Assembly (NCBI RefSeq): GCF_022878925.1
Contig: NZ_CP084632.1
Coordinates: 1 to 64,000 of the forward strand
Origin: Caballeronia sp. TF1N1
Lineage (GTDB): Bacteria > Pseudomonadota > Gammaproteobacteria > Burkholderiales > Burkholderiaceae
Length of the DNA stretch: 64,000 bases
Direction: 5' to 3'
Shown one piece after another: positions 36,992 through 44,809 of the stretch (positions are counted from its first letter, which is position 1; each line of letters opens with the position of its first letter). Under the pieces are notes generated by a model. That model saw only the letters and a list, made by a program, of their open reading frames with translations. It did not search any database and had not been told where the DNA came from. Both the position numbers and the translations under genes were made by a program.

Positions 36992-38356
36992 TTAGAAGAT
37001 GGAGTCGAAGGCCGAGATGATCGAGCGTGCGAAGATCGCATGCCCTTCTCCCGACGGATGCTCGACGCCATCGTTGGTGAGGCCCATGTTGGCCGTCGTC
37101 TCGAAGCTCGGGTAGATCGCCCACGGGTCAATCACCGGAAGACCGCGGTCGGTGGCTGCTTTGAACACGGCCTCGTTGTAGACCGGCACCAGCTCTTCGA
37201 GGTTGACGCCTTCCTTGTAGGTGGGCGACATCGGGCTGTATCCGAGCCAGATGTTGTCTCCCCACTGGCTCAGCTTGTCGATGAGCGCACCGGCGAGATC
37301 GGTGGCCTGAGCTGGCGTGATGTTGTTGGCATCCCAGTCGTTGGCCCAGCCTTCGGTGATGAAGATCGTGGGCACGTCCTGGAAGTCCGCGCAAAGTGCC
37401 GCGAGCGATGCCTGAACGTTGTAGGTCGTCGAGTCGAAGTAGGTGTCGTCATCGGGATTGACCGGGTTCACCGACCAATCAGCCATGCGCCCACCGGCCA
37501 CGCCAGCGACGATCACTTCAATGCCGGGCTTTTGCGAGTCGCGGCAGTTCAGGCCCGCGAGGTAGGCGCTATCCCTGCCATGACAGGTGATCGTGAGCGA
37601 CTTGGCGGCAAAGCCATCGGGCGTGGTGACCGTGACCATCTTCATGCCATGCAGGCCGTGGGTGATACCAGCGGGCACTTCCGCAGTATCGTTGCCATTG
37701 CCATCATGGAAGATGAACACGAGGTCGTTGTTCCACATGTTCATCGGCACTAGCACGTCCACCGTGTCGAACGTGTTGCCCGAGTCGGGTGCGAAAGAAA
37801 GCAGGTTGCCCTCGCCCCGGATCTCGAACAGGCGCCCGCCAAGCGTCGGGTATGCCGAGTCGTAGATCGCCACGTTGCCGAAATACGAGACCCGCTGGTC
37901 CAGTGCCAGAAAGTCGTCGATGCTGCCGCCGTTCCAGGCGTCGCCATGAAAGCCGTCATTGCGCACGTTCCAGCCACGGGCCGAGAGCATGCGGGCAACT
38001 TGCGCACCGTAGCGGCTATGGGCGCCGTTGTAGTTGCCGTAACCGGAACAGAACGAGTCGCCCAGAAAGACGATGCGAGCGCGGCCATTGGACGCCGCAG
38101 CCCGACTTAGCGCCATGCGCAGCCGGTGCGTGTTGTCTTGCACGAAGTTGCGATACACCTTGTCGGTAAAGCGCAGTACGACCGGATCACCCGAGCCAGG
38201 GGAAGAATTGCCACCGCCCGAGACGGCCTTCACCGCCGCATCGTGAATGGCAGTCGTGGAAAGCTCGGCGCCCGCTTTGTAGCGGGACATCGAGTTGATG
38301 TTGGCGAACACGACCTCACCGCTGTATTCAGCAGCGAGTTGATCGAAAAGTCCCAT
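36992..38356 (-). CDS. SGNH/GDSL hydrolase tail protein (esterase 2)
   Basis: 454 residues from the ATG at 38356, which overlaps the upstream stop (TAATG); the frame is open to 38443. After an N-terminal helical and Gly/Ser linker region (SGGGNSSPGSG) the catalytic block I is RIVFLGDSFCSG with Ser101. The C-terminal block is TNDGVEHPSGEGHAIF, with the Asp and His of the triad. SGNH enzymes on tail fibres of N4-like phages remove acetyl groups from surface polysaccharide; this one probably acts on the host capsule or O-antigen. It is the second SGNH enzyme in this tail cluster and lies just before the holin gene. Confidence 0.82.
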   Translation of the reverse strand: MGLFDQLAAEYSGEVVFANINSMSRYKAGAELSTTAIHDAAVKAVSGGGNSSPGSGDPVVLRFTDKVYRNFVQDNTHRLRMALSRAAASNGRARIVFLGDSFCSGYGNYNGAHSRYGAQVARMLSARGWNVRNDGFHGDAWNGGSIDDFLALDQRVSYFGNVAIYDSAYPTLGGRLFEIRGEGNLLSFAPDSGNTFDTVDVLVPMNMWNNDLVFIFHDGNGNDTAEVPAGITHGLHGMKMVTVTTPDGFAAKSLTITCHGRDSAYLAGLNCRDSQKPGIEVIVAGVAGGRMADWSVNPVNPDDDTYFDSTTYNVQASLAALCADFQDVPTIFITEGWANDWDANNITPAQATDLAGALIDKLSQWGDNIWLGYSPMSPTYKEGVNLEELVPVYNEAVFKAATDRGLPVIDPWAIYPSFETTANMGLTNDGVEHPSGEGHAIFARSIISAFDSIF

Positions 38357-38694
38357 TACTTCACTCCGAAGAAGATGCGGACCAGTTCGGTTCGGAAAGA
38401 AAACGCCAGCCCGATGACGAAAGCCAATACGGTCCACGTCCACTTTCCGAACAGTCCTGCGCCCTGCACTTTGTGTTTGATCGTGATGAATTCTTCGATG
38501 GTGGGTGCCTGGGTCTTGAGGCTCTTCTCGACTTCGCCCAGGCGGGTATCGAGCTGGTTGAGCGTCTTGCCCTGCTCTTCCATCTTTTCGTACTGTCCCT
38601 TGCGGGCGAGACGAGCTTCCTCCAGCTCACGCTGGACAAAGCCCAACGTCACGCTGATGGTTGCAAGCTCAACTCGAAGATCTTCATTCGGCAT
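38356..38694 (-). CDS. Coiled-coil protein with C-terminal membrane helix
   Basis: 112 residues. The first 75 residues are a charged helix with heptad character (RELEEARLARKGQYEKMEEQ, TLNQLDTRLGEVEKSLKTQA), followed by one transmembrane helix (KWTWTVLAFVIGLAFSF) and a short basic tail. Such proteins are common near phage lysis genes; an antiholin or spanin-like role is possible. It lies between the glycoside hydrolase gene and the second SGNH gene and overlaps the latter. The function is unknown. Confidence 0.6.
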   Translation of the reverse strand: MPNEDLRVELATISVTLGFVQRELEEARLARKGQYEKMEEQGKTLNQLDTRLGEVEKSLKTQAPTIEEFITIKHKVQGAGLFGKWTWTVLAFVIGLAFSFRTELVRIFFGVK

Positions 38695-38713
38695 TTCGGT
38701 TCTCAGTCAGAGA

Positions 38714-38738
38714 ACGGGCCACCTTGTGAGCGGCCCGT
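38714..38738 (-). terminator. Weak hairpin after glycoside hydrolase gene
   Basis: ACGGGCC and GGCCCGT form a 7-bp GC stem around an 11-base loop, with only TCTCTG following on the - strand. It sits just after the stop of the glycoside hydrolase gene. Partial termination or an mRNA end stabiliser is possible. Confidence 0.4.
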
Positions 38739-38743
38739 CCTTG

Positions 38744-39877
38744 TTACGCCAGCGGGTTAGGCATTGCGGCGATCTTGGTCTTGAACGAGGCGTAACGAGC
38801 TTTCTTGGTGGTGTTGTCCTTCTTCACCAGGCCGTACTCCTCCTCACGATCCGTGTCGGGCGTGCCCGGCGCAGCGCCATCGGTGAGCTGGTAGTAGCAG
38901 ATGTGCTCGATGCCGTAGGTCTTCGCAACGGACTGAAACTTACCCATCAGCAACGAACCGGTGATTGCGTTCTTGATGGATGTCTCGTTGTTGCTGTACG
39001 TGTCGGAGTTCGCACCCCACTCGTTGATGTGGATCGGCACGCCGAACGTGTTCTTCGCCCAGGCAAGCAGGTTCAGGCCACCCTGGTCGATGACGTTCTC
39101 GATGTTGTCGTTGCCGGCGTAGTTGTTCGTGTACCAGTGCAGTGCGGTCTTGTTCCAGCGCACGGTCGGGTGACCGGTGCTGCCGTCGGGAGCCGTACCG
39201 TTCCAGAGCATTTCCAGGAAGGCCGTATGCACCCACGTGATATCGATGACGATGGGCGTGACCGAGTCACTGGAACGGATGCCAGCGATCTGGCCGCGCA
39301 GGTAAGCACGAACCAGGGAGAAACGATGCAGGTCGTAGTCGGCGGGAGACCGGCCCGAGTGCGATCCGTCGATGATGGCGAACGAATCTTCCTCGTTGCC
39401 GATCTCGTACTGAGCGACACGGAACTTGAGCCGCGCGGCTTGCGAGCCGAGGTTGTAGCCGACCTGATAAGCCGCCGCCTCGTCGGCTGACGAGCGATAG
39501 TCGGCCATCAGCACCGGACACACGACGACGCCAGCAGGCTTGGCGAAGTTGTCGATGTAGTCGATGTAGGTGTCGGCGTCCGAATCCAGCTCACCCTTCC
39601 AGTCGGTGAAGATGCCGAAGCCACCACGCGTAGTCAGCGCGCCCAGATCGACCATCTGCGCAATCTGCGCCGGCCAGTGATCACGGGTGTAGCCGGGACG
39701 GGCCGGATCGTCGTTCGGCCAGGTGAAGTGGTTGTTCGTGCCATAGAACGTGACCTTTGGCACCGTGCCGCCCATGTCGGACAGCGCCATATTGATCAGC
39801 TCGATGACACGTTCTTCGGTGACGCCGCCGTTATCAGGCGAAGTGATTGCCAGAGGCAGGGAATTGGGAGTACCCAT
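38744..39877 (-). CDS. TIM-barrel glycoside hydrolase, tail-associated depolymerase
   Basis: 377 residues. The pattern is that of clan GH-A retaining glycosidases: acid/base Glu162 in YEIGNEED and nucleophile Glu286 in IHINEWGAN, about 124 residues apart, with aromatic and Asn residues near each. The first 40 residues (QSLPLAITSP-like tail tip, then ERVIELINMALSDMGG) look like a virion attachment segment. It would cut capsule or O-antigen chains of the host. It stands between two hairpins as a single-gene unit in a run of tail enzymes with SGNH esterases on both sides, which suggests a multi-enzyme receptor-degrading apparatus. The exact GH family cannot be fixed by eye. Confidence 0.75.
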   Translation of the reverse strand: MGTPNSLPLAITSPDNGGVTEERVIELINMALSDMGGTVPKVTFYGTNNHFTWPNDDPARPGYTRDHWPAQIAQMVDLGALTTRGGFGIFTDWKGELDSDADTYIDYIDNFAKPAGVVVCPVLMADYRSSADEAAAYQVGYNLGSQAARLKFRVAQYEIGNEEDSFAIIDGSHSGRSPADYDLHRFSLVRAYLRGQIAGIRSSDSVTPIVIDITWVHTAFLEMLWNGTAPDGSTGHPTVRWNKTALHWYTNNYAGNDNIENVIDQGGLNLLAWAKNTFGVPIHINEWGANSDTYSNNETSIKNAITGSLLMGKFQSVAKTYGIEHICYYQLTDGAAPGTPDTDREEEYGLVKKDNTTKKARYASFKTKIAAMPNPLA

Positions 39878-39894
39878 GAGATGGTCCTTGTAAA

Positions 39895-39935
39895 CGAAAA
39901 AAGGGCGGACCTCCCGTTAAGGAGAGTCCGCCCTT
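39895..39935 (-). terminator. Strong rho-independent terminator
   Basis: On the - strand AAGGGCGGACTCTCC pairs with GGGAGGTCCGCCCTT (one imperfection) around a short loop and is followed by TTTTTTCG. It ends the transcript of the tail genes at 39990-46371 before the glycoside hydrolase gene. Confidence 0.85.
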
Positions 39936-39989
39936 GGTGACGATTGTCACTGGGTTGAAGCCGCACTAATGATACTTGGAACGGCTTGT

Positions 39990-40160
39990 TTAGTCTGCCG
40001 AAACTACCGATGTGTTGCCTTCTGGATTCACGCTTACCGGTACTTCCGGATCCACTACCAGTCGGCTGGAGTGCTCCTTCAGTACCGGGTTTGCAGCAAC
40101 CCAATCAGCGAGTTTCGGCGGCGCCCAGTCCGACTTCACGATCAGCTCGCCGGCAGCCAT
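39990..40160 (-). CDS. 56-aa small protein downstream of SGNH tail enzyme
   Basis: 56 residues beginning MAAGELIVKSDWAPPKLADW and ending GNTSVVSAD; Pro/Val-rich C-terminus, no membrane segment. The ATG comes three bases after the stop of the SGNH gene (TAAGTCATG), so translational coupling is probable. The strong terminator follows. It may be a small structural peptide or a chaperone for the fibre; the function is unknown. Confidence 0.55.
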   Translation of the reverse strand: MAAGELIVKSDWAPPKLADWVAANPVLKEHSSRLVVDPEVPVSVNPEGNTSVVSAD

Positions 40161-40163
40161 GAC

Positions 40164-41561
40164 TTACGCCTGCAACGTGCCCGGCTTCCAGTAAGACTGA
40201 CGCACCGTCTTGTTGGTGACCGTGAAGTTGCTGAACGAGTAGTCGCCGGCGCCGACAACGTAGATTGCAGCGTCGATTTCCTGCGGGTTCGGCGGCACGA
40301 CGACTTCAATCGAGAACAAGGTGTCTTGCGAGTTCTTGTCATCGTTGATGATCTTCGCCTGTGCGTCCGGCGTGCCATCGGTCTTGCTGATGGCAAGGAA
40401 CACGTTCAGGCCGACATCGCCCGAGTTGATGTCCGCATCGGCCACAGCCGGTGCCGTCACACGGCCCGAGAATTCGAGCACGTCACCGGCCGAGTACGCC
40501 TGGCTGTCCAGACCGTTCGGGAAGTATTTGCCGCCCGTCGGAGTCGTGAACTTGAACTGCTTGCCCGAGACCTGCGCGTCGGCCGAGTTGCCACCGAACG
40601 GCACAAGCACATCCGTGTTGGTGCCCACGGCTTGCGGACCCCAAGCTGCGAGGTACGGCGTGGGATTGTCCGCGTCGTCCGTGATCTTGAAGTCGAAGCA
40701 GCCGTTCTGGATGATGTTGTGCAGGCGGCCCGACTCGCCGAATTCCGACACGCCCGACAGGTAGATGTTGCCCACAGCTTCATGCGGGTTGTGCAGGAAG
40801 TAGGCTGCATACTCGGCGATGCGACGGTGACCAACTGCGCTCGGGTGAACGCCGTCGTCCGACAGGCCCGCACGATAGCCACCCGTTGCCGAATCGGCAG
40901 TGAACTTGTGCAGGTCGATGAGCGGCAGCGAGTAGAAGTTCGCCAGGTCGTACAGGAACGGGATGAAGTCGCGCATCTCGTACCAGCCCGTGTTGTCCTG
41001 GTTGTCCAGGCCTTGCTTGCTCTTCGCCGGGGGCGTGAGCAGGATCGGCACAATGCCATTGAACAGGCATTGCTGAACGATGTACTCGTAGTCGTTGAGC
41101 ACAGCGGCCATGCCTTGGAACGTGGTGCCGGTCACGATGGAGTTCGTGCCGCCGAGCAGCGTGATTGCGTCGGGCTTCGCAGCGAGGATGTCTGCGGCAA
41201 GACGGGCGCGCATGTTCGCAACCGTGTTGCCGCCGATACCCGCGTTCTTCATGAACGTGAAGCGCGAAGCCTTACGCAGGGCGTTTTCCGCCCAGCCGTT
41301 CGATGCCTGATAGGCGCCGTTGCTGTAGGTCGAGTTGTTCGCGGTGATCGAGTCGCCGAAGGGGATGATGCGACGGATCTTTTCCAGGTTGGGAATCGGG
41401 TACGCCGACGAGCTGGCCGCACCACCTGCGCCGAGCTTGGTGACCGCACCTGCCGAATCCTTCTTGCTGAAGTTACCGTCTTGGTCCGGAAACAGCGTGC
41501 TGTAGCCCGCATCCGGATTGGCGACATCGCCTGCTGCTTGGTTTTTGAGTACGAGTGGCAT
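40164..41561 (-). CDS. SGNH/GDSL hydrolase tail protein (esterase 1)
   Basis: 465 residues. The N-terminal 55 residues look like a fibre attachment segment with a Ser/Ala/Gly linker. The SGNH blocks are clear: block I FGDSI with Ser71, a Gly near 110 (GIGGN), block III LLGGTNS with Asn140, and block V DGVHP with Asp236 and His239. The C-terminal 200 residues form a separate beta-rich, probably carbohydrate-binding domain. Likely activity is deacetylation of the receptor polysaccharide, as shown for an esterase on a tail fibre of the N4-like phage G7C. The start overlaps the preceding stop (ATTTAG region), consistent with coupling. Confidence 0.87.
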   Translation of the reverse strand: MPLVLKNQAAGDVANPDAGYSTLFPDQDGNFSKKDSAGAVTKLGAGGAASSSAYPIPNLEKIRRIIPFGDSITANNSTYSNGAYQASNGWAENALRKASRFTFMKNAGIGGNTVANMRARLAADILAAKPDAITLLGGTNSIVTGTTFQGMAAVLNDYEYIVQQCLFNGIVPILLTPPAKSKQGLDNQDNTGWYEMRDFIPFLYDLANFYSLPLIDLHKFTADSATGGYRAGLSDDGVHPSAVGHRRIAEYAAYFLHNPHEAVGNIYLSGVSEFGESGRLHNIIQNGCFDFKITDDADNPTPYLAAWGPQAVGTNTDVLVPFGGNSADAQVSGKQFKFTTPTGGKYFPNGLDSQAYSAGDVLEFSGRVTAPAVADADINSGDVGLNVFLAISKTDGTPDAQAKIINDDKNSQDTLFSIEVVVPPNPQEIDAAIYVVGAGDYSFSNFTVTNKTVRQSYWKPGTLQA

Positions 41562-42191
41562 TTAGACCTCGATAAGGTAACCGTCGAGTTTGAGAGTGCC
41601 TTCCACCGTGACGGTCATCCGGAGGAAAGCCTGAGTGCCCTGCGGCACGAAAAAGGTGGTGTTGCTGTCGATCTTGAGCGGCGTGAACCCTACGTCACCG
41701 CCTGAGCCAGAGGAGGAAACGACCTCCACCCAGGCACCGTCTTTTCGGGCGTATTGCTTGCCGTCATTGGGTGCGTCCGGCAGGACGGTCGGCTTACCTT
41801 GGAGCGCGTCATACTCGCCCGAGAACAGATCGGGAAGTCCAGACAGGTCCGCGTACTTGCCGGAGAACAGCGTCGGCAAGGGCTTCCACACCCCCTGGCT
41901 CCGAACGTAGTTCTTGTTGTCGGCCACGTCTGCAATGCCAAACTGCACACCGGACGTGTCCAATGCTTCGCCGATAGCAACGAGCGACACCAGGTTCTTC
42001 CAGACGATGTCGCCTTCACGACGCCATTGCAGATTGGCCTTGTCGGTGGACTGTTGCAGCTCGATCTCACGAGGCGCGAGCTGGTCCATGTTGTCGGCGA
42101 GAAAGAGGATTTGCGCGAGCGCCGCATGCACCTCCTTGATCACCTGGTAGCTCGTGCCGAACCGTTGATCGACCATCACGGACGGATTCAT
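41562..42191 (-). CDS. Tail fibre/adaptor protein with attachment-like repeats
   Basis: 209 residues. The N-terminus (VIKEVHAALAQILFLADNMD) resembles short N-terminal attachment regions of phage fibres. The middle has two related turns, PTLFSGKYADLSGLPDLFSG and EYDALQGKPT, typical of fibre repeat motifs; a Ser/Gly linker (SSSGSGG) leads to a small beta domain. It may be a fibre bridging the virion and the SGNH enzyme encoded next. The start overlaps the stop of the 66-residue gene. Confidence 0.6.
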   Translation of the reverse strand: MNPSVMVDQRFGTSYQVIKEVHAALAQILFLADNMDQLAPREIELQQSTDKANLQWRREGDIVWKNLVSLVAIGEALDTSGVQFGIADVADNKNYVRSQGVWKPLPTLFSGKYADLSGLPDLFSGEYDALQGKPTVLPDAPNDGKQYARKDGAWVEVVSSSGSGGDVGFTPLKIDSNTTFFVPQGTQAFLRMTVTVEGTLKLDGYLIEV

Positions 42192-42388
42192 TTCGTATCC
42201 TTGTCTTTAGGGTGACGGCATTTGACCGCCTTGCAGTGTTCGATCCACTCGACCGTCTCAGCAGGCAACTCGAAGCCTTTTTCTTGCAAAGAGAGGAATC
42301 CTTTGAAGATGGCGTCGAGTTGATCCCCAGAGTCCATGTACGCTTTTTCGCGCAACGGGAGCGGATCCACAATGGTGTGGATCTTCAT
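42188..42388 (-). CDS. 66-aa small tail-cluster protein
   Basis: 66 residues, charged, predicted helical (MDSGDQLDAIFKGFLSLQEK), with two Cys (EHCKAVKCRHPKDKDTK) in a basic C-terminus. Both ends overlap neighbouring genes by four bases (ATGA junctions). No family was recognised. It could be a fibre assembly chaperone, judged by size and position only. Confidence 0.55.
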   Translation of the reverse strand: MKIHTIVDPLPLREKAYMDSGDQLDAIFKGFLSLQEKGFELPAETVEWIEHCKAVKCRHPKDKDTK

Positions 42389-42870
42389 TCTTGGGTCACC
42401 TGGAAGGAAGCATCGAGCATCGGAAACGCAGACACCACTACTGTGTAGGTGCCTGGTTGACTGAAGGACAGGTCTGCCGTTTCGTCCTGAGAGTCGTGAG
42501 TCGTGCCATCAACCGTTATTTGACACGGAATCGGCAGATTTCTCAACGTCATTCCATCAAGAATTGTCGGATTTTCGGGACGACGCTTGATGACATGTCC
42601 ATCGACCCAGTCCAGATCGACATCCGCATCACCCTGCACGACATACTCGGCGGTGTAGCCGAGCATGCGCTCCCAACCTTCGGGCGACGTGTGGCCGACA
42701 AATTCAATGCGGCCGTCATCATCAAAGCGTGCGAAGGCGATGTTGATGGGCATCAGATGCGGCGGCGTGTTCAGCTTCGAGACCGTGATCGGTGTCACGG
42801 TCGTGCGCGGAATCGCCGGCTGTACCGCCTTACTGATGATCTTCACGCCATAGTTTGGTGTCGTAGCCAT
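42385..42870 (-). CDS. Tail protein with Ig-like C-terminal domain
   Basis: 161 residues from the ATG at 42870, which overlaps the stop of the fibre gene (TAATG). The C-terminal half (ADLSFSQPGTYTVVVSAFPM) has the SFSQPGTYTVxV pattern of Ig-like/PKD-type beta sandwiches common on virion surfaces. The N-terminal half is mixed. Genes of this kind follow gpJ-like fibre genes in several tailed phages. Likely a fibre accessory or receptor-contact protein. Confidence 0.6.
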   Translation of the reverse strand: MATTPNYGVKIISKAVQPAIPRTTVTPITVSKLNTPPHLMPINIAFARFDDDGRIEFVGHTSPEGWERMLGYTAEYVVQGDADVDLDWVDGHVIKRRPENPTILDGMTLRNLPIPCQITVDGTTHDSQDETADLSFSQPGTYTVVVSAFPMLDASFQVTQE

Positions 42871-44489
42871 TAGCGCATGCACCCCAGCAAAGTAATTGCC
42901 CAGCGTTGCAACTGGTTGCGGCCCTCACGCCAGTTGTCGCCGAAGCGAAGATCGAATGTGTGCCAACCCGCCGAGATCCAAAACTGCTTGGATGCCGTTG
43001 CACTCTGGCTGTAGTCCTTCAGGACCGACACTGCGGTGTCCAGTACCAGACCTCCATCCACATAGAGCAACACTTCAGAGTTGGTGGATGAGTCGATGGC
43101 AATCGATGCCCACGAGATAAGCGCCACAATGCTGGTTGCTTGCGGGTAATAGATCTGTTCAACCCATGCTTGATACGGACCATTTCCGTTCCAAGAGACT
43201 TGCGAGCTGCTTCCCTCCCGGTATTGCGGGATCGTCACCGCATTGCCCGCGAGTTTGAGCGTGTTCACGTTCGCATCGCCGATCAATGCTTGCTGGATCG
43301 AGAGCTGCGGCACCCCATCGACGTACTGCACGACAAAGCCTTGCCGTGCGGCATAGCCGGGCTTGGCCACGACAAACGAGTCAGCGCTCACCCAGAATCC
43401 ACTTCCGGCTGCGCCATTGTTGAGAATCAGCCCGACGATGTAGCCGTTGTTGTCCAGATTTACCGCCCAGCGGCCGCCATACTGCGAAGAGATCGAGATC
43501 GCTTGACTGGCGTTGTAGTTGGCGTTGCCAACCTGCACGGAGAGGTTGGTGATCTGGCTGGCAATAGCACCGCCCGGTGTGTAGAGCGCGGTGTTGATCG
43601 TGTTAATGCCGGCTTCCGTGTTCCCCACCCGCACCGACAGTTGCTGCGTGGCGGTTGCGTTGGCGCTGTCACCCGCCACTCGTGCGGTGATTTCATTCGC
43701 AATGGACGCAGAGTTGCCGTTCAACGTGACCGTGAAGCTCTGGACCTGCGCCACCATGGCGGCGTAATTCGTCGCATTGGCCTTCGAGATCGTGTCGATC
43801 TTGGCGTCGGCACTCGCCCCGAGGCGGGCTTCGAGTGCCGTTTCGCGGTTGACCGTGGCTTGCTCGTTGTCGGCCATGGTCTCAGACAGATCGACGATAC
43901 TCGCCTGATTCTGGCCCACCTCCGACACCATGGCGTCAATGCGCTTGCCAATGGCTGTGTCGCCCTCGACATAGGCGAGCTTGGTGTCATTGATCGCCGT
44001 GATTGCCTGCGCATTGCCGGCCACAACCTGATCGATCGTCTCGGCAAGTGCGAGCTTGTCGTTGGCGTAGGTGAGCTTCTCCTCCTGGATCGCGGCAGCA
44101 TTGGCTCCAATGCGTGCGCCCCAGGTGTCCACCTCGATGGCAAGCGATTCCTGATCCGTCTGAAGGGTAACCATCTGCTTGGTGATGGTCGCCTCCACGA
44201 TGGAGTTCAGAAGTGAGCGAGCTTGGGCGAGGACATCGTTGATGATGTCCTGCACCGAATGGTCCCACGTGGCCTTGGCCGCCGCAATGGCGGCATCGGT
44301 CAGCCCCTTGGTGATCAGGTCTTTCTGCGCTTGCGTCAGACCATCGTCACCCGGTGCATCGTGAAACCATGGATCGTCCGGCTGCGGCACGCCGCCCGGC
44401 TGATACAGCCGGAGAATCAGATTCTCCGTGACCATATCGGCCAGGATCGGTGCCGCGTCCAGGCGTAGTTGCAAAGGATCGTCTGGCAT
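42870..44489 (-). CDS. Central tail fibre with gpJ/DUF1983-like and coiled-coil region
   Basis: 539 residues from the ATG at 44489, overlapping the previous stop (TGATG). Residues about 60-320 form long Ala/Gln/Thr-rich heptad-type repeats (SLAIEVDTWGARIGANAAAI, ALEARLGASADAKIDTISKA). This is followed by RWAVNLDNNGYIVGLILNNG and SGFWVSADSFVVAKPG, which match the C-terminal domain of lambda-gpJ-like host specificity proteins. The last 130 residues are a beta-sandwich-like domain ending WAITLLGCMR. A siphophage-type tail tip module on an N4-like podovirus is unusual and suggests horizontal exchange of fibre parts. Confidence 0.75.
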   Translation of the reverse strand: MPDDPLQLRLDAAPILADMVTENLILRLYQPGGVPQPDDPWFHDAPGDDGLTQAQKDLITKGLTDAAIAAAKATWDHSVQDIINDVLAQARSLLNSIVEATITKQMVTLQTDQESLAIEVDTWGARIGANAAAIQEEKLTYANDKLALAETIDQVVAGNAQAITAINDTKLAYVEGDTAIGKRIDAMVSEVGQNQASIVDLSETMADNEQATVNRETALEARLGASADAKIDTISKANATNYAAMVAQVQSFTVTLNGNSASIANEITARVAGDSANATATQQLSVRVGNTEAGINTINTALYTPGGAIASQITNLSVQVGNANYNASQAISISSQYGGRWAVNLDNNGYIVGLILNNGAAGSGFWVSADSFVVAKPGYAARQGFVVQYVDGVPQLSIQQALIGDANVNTLKLAGNAVTIPQYREGSSSQVSWNGNGPYQAWVEQIYYPQATSIVALISWASIAIDSSTNSEVLLYVDGGLVLDTAVSVLKDYSQSATASKQFWISAGWHTFDLRFGDNWREGRNQLQRWAITLLGCMR

Positions 44490-44809
44490 CACGCCCCCTG
44501 TGTCACGGTCTGCAACACTTCGAACGGCACCGTGTTCGACACGAGCACCTTGCCGTCAGGCTTGACTGCTCGCACGTCGATCAGATGCAATCCGTCGTGC
44601 CATTTCTTCGTATCCGCCCCCACGGCGCGGATCCTCACCAGTGCGGTGGCGAGGTCCACAATCGTGATTTCCATGTGCTGCTCGAACTCGAAATAGACTG
44701 CCGAGCGGCAGTCCGCCGAGAGAGTCACACCTGCAAGCGGATACGGCACCTTGTCGTTCGTGAGCTGGCCCACGAAGTCGAAGTCCGCACCTTGCTTGAT
44801 CCGGATCAT
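44489..44809 (-). CDS. Small conserved tail-cluster protein
   Basis: 106 residues, start overlapping the tailspike stop and stop overlapping the fibre start (TGATG at both ends). It begins MIRIKQGADFDFVGQLTNDK and contains alternating beta-like strands (ATALVRIRAVGADTKKW), typical of a small beta-sandwich protein found just before gpJ-like fibre genes in some phages. It may be a fibre adaptor. No catalytic residues seen. Confidence 0.6.
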   Translation of the reverse strand: MIRIKQGADFDFVGQLTNDKVPYPLAGVTLSADCRSAVYFEFEQHMEITIVDLATALVRIRAVGADTKKWHDGLHLIDVRAVKPDGKVLVSNTVPFEVLQTVTQGA

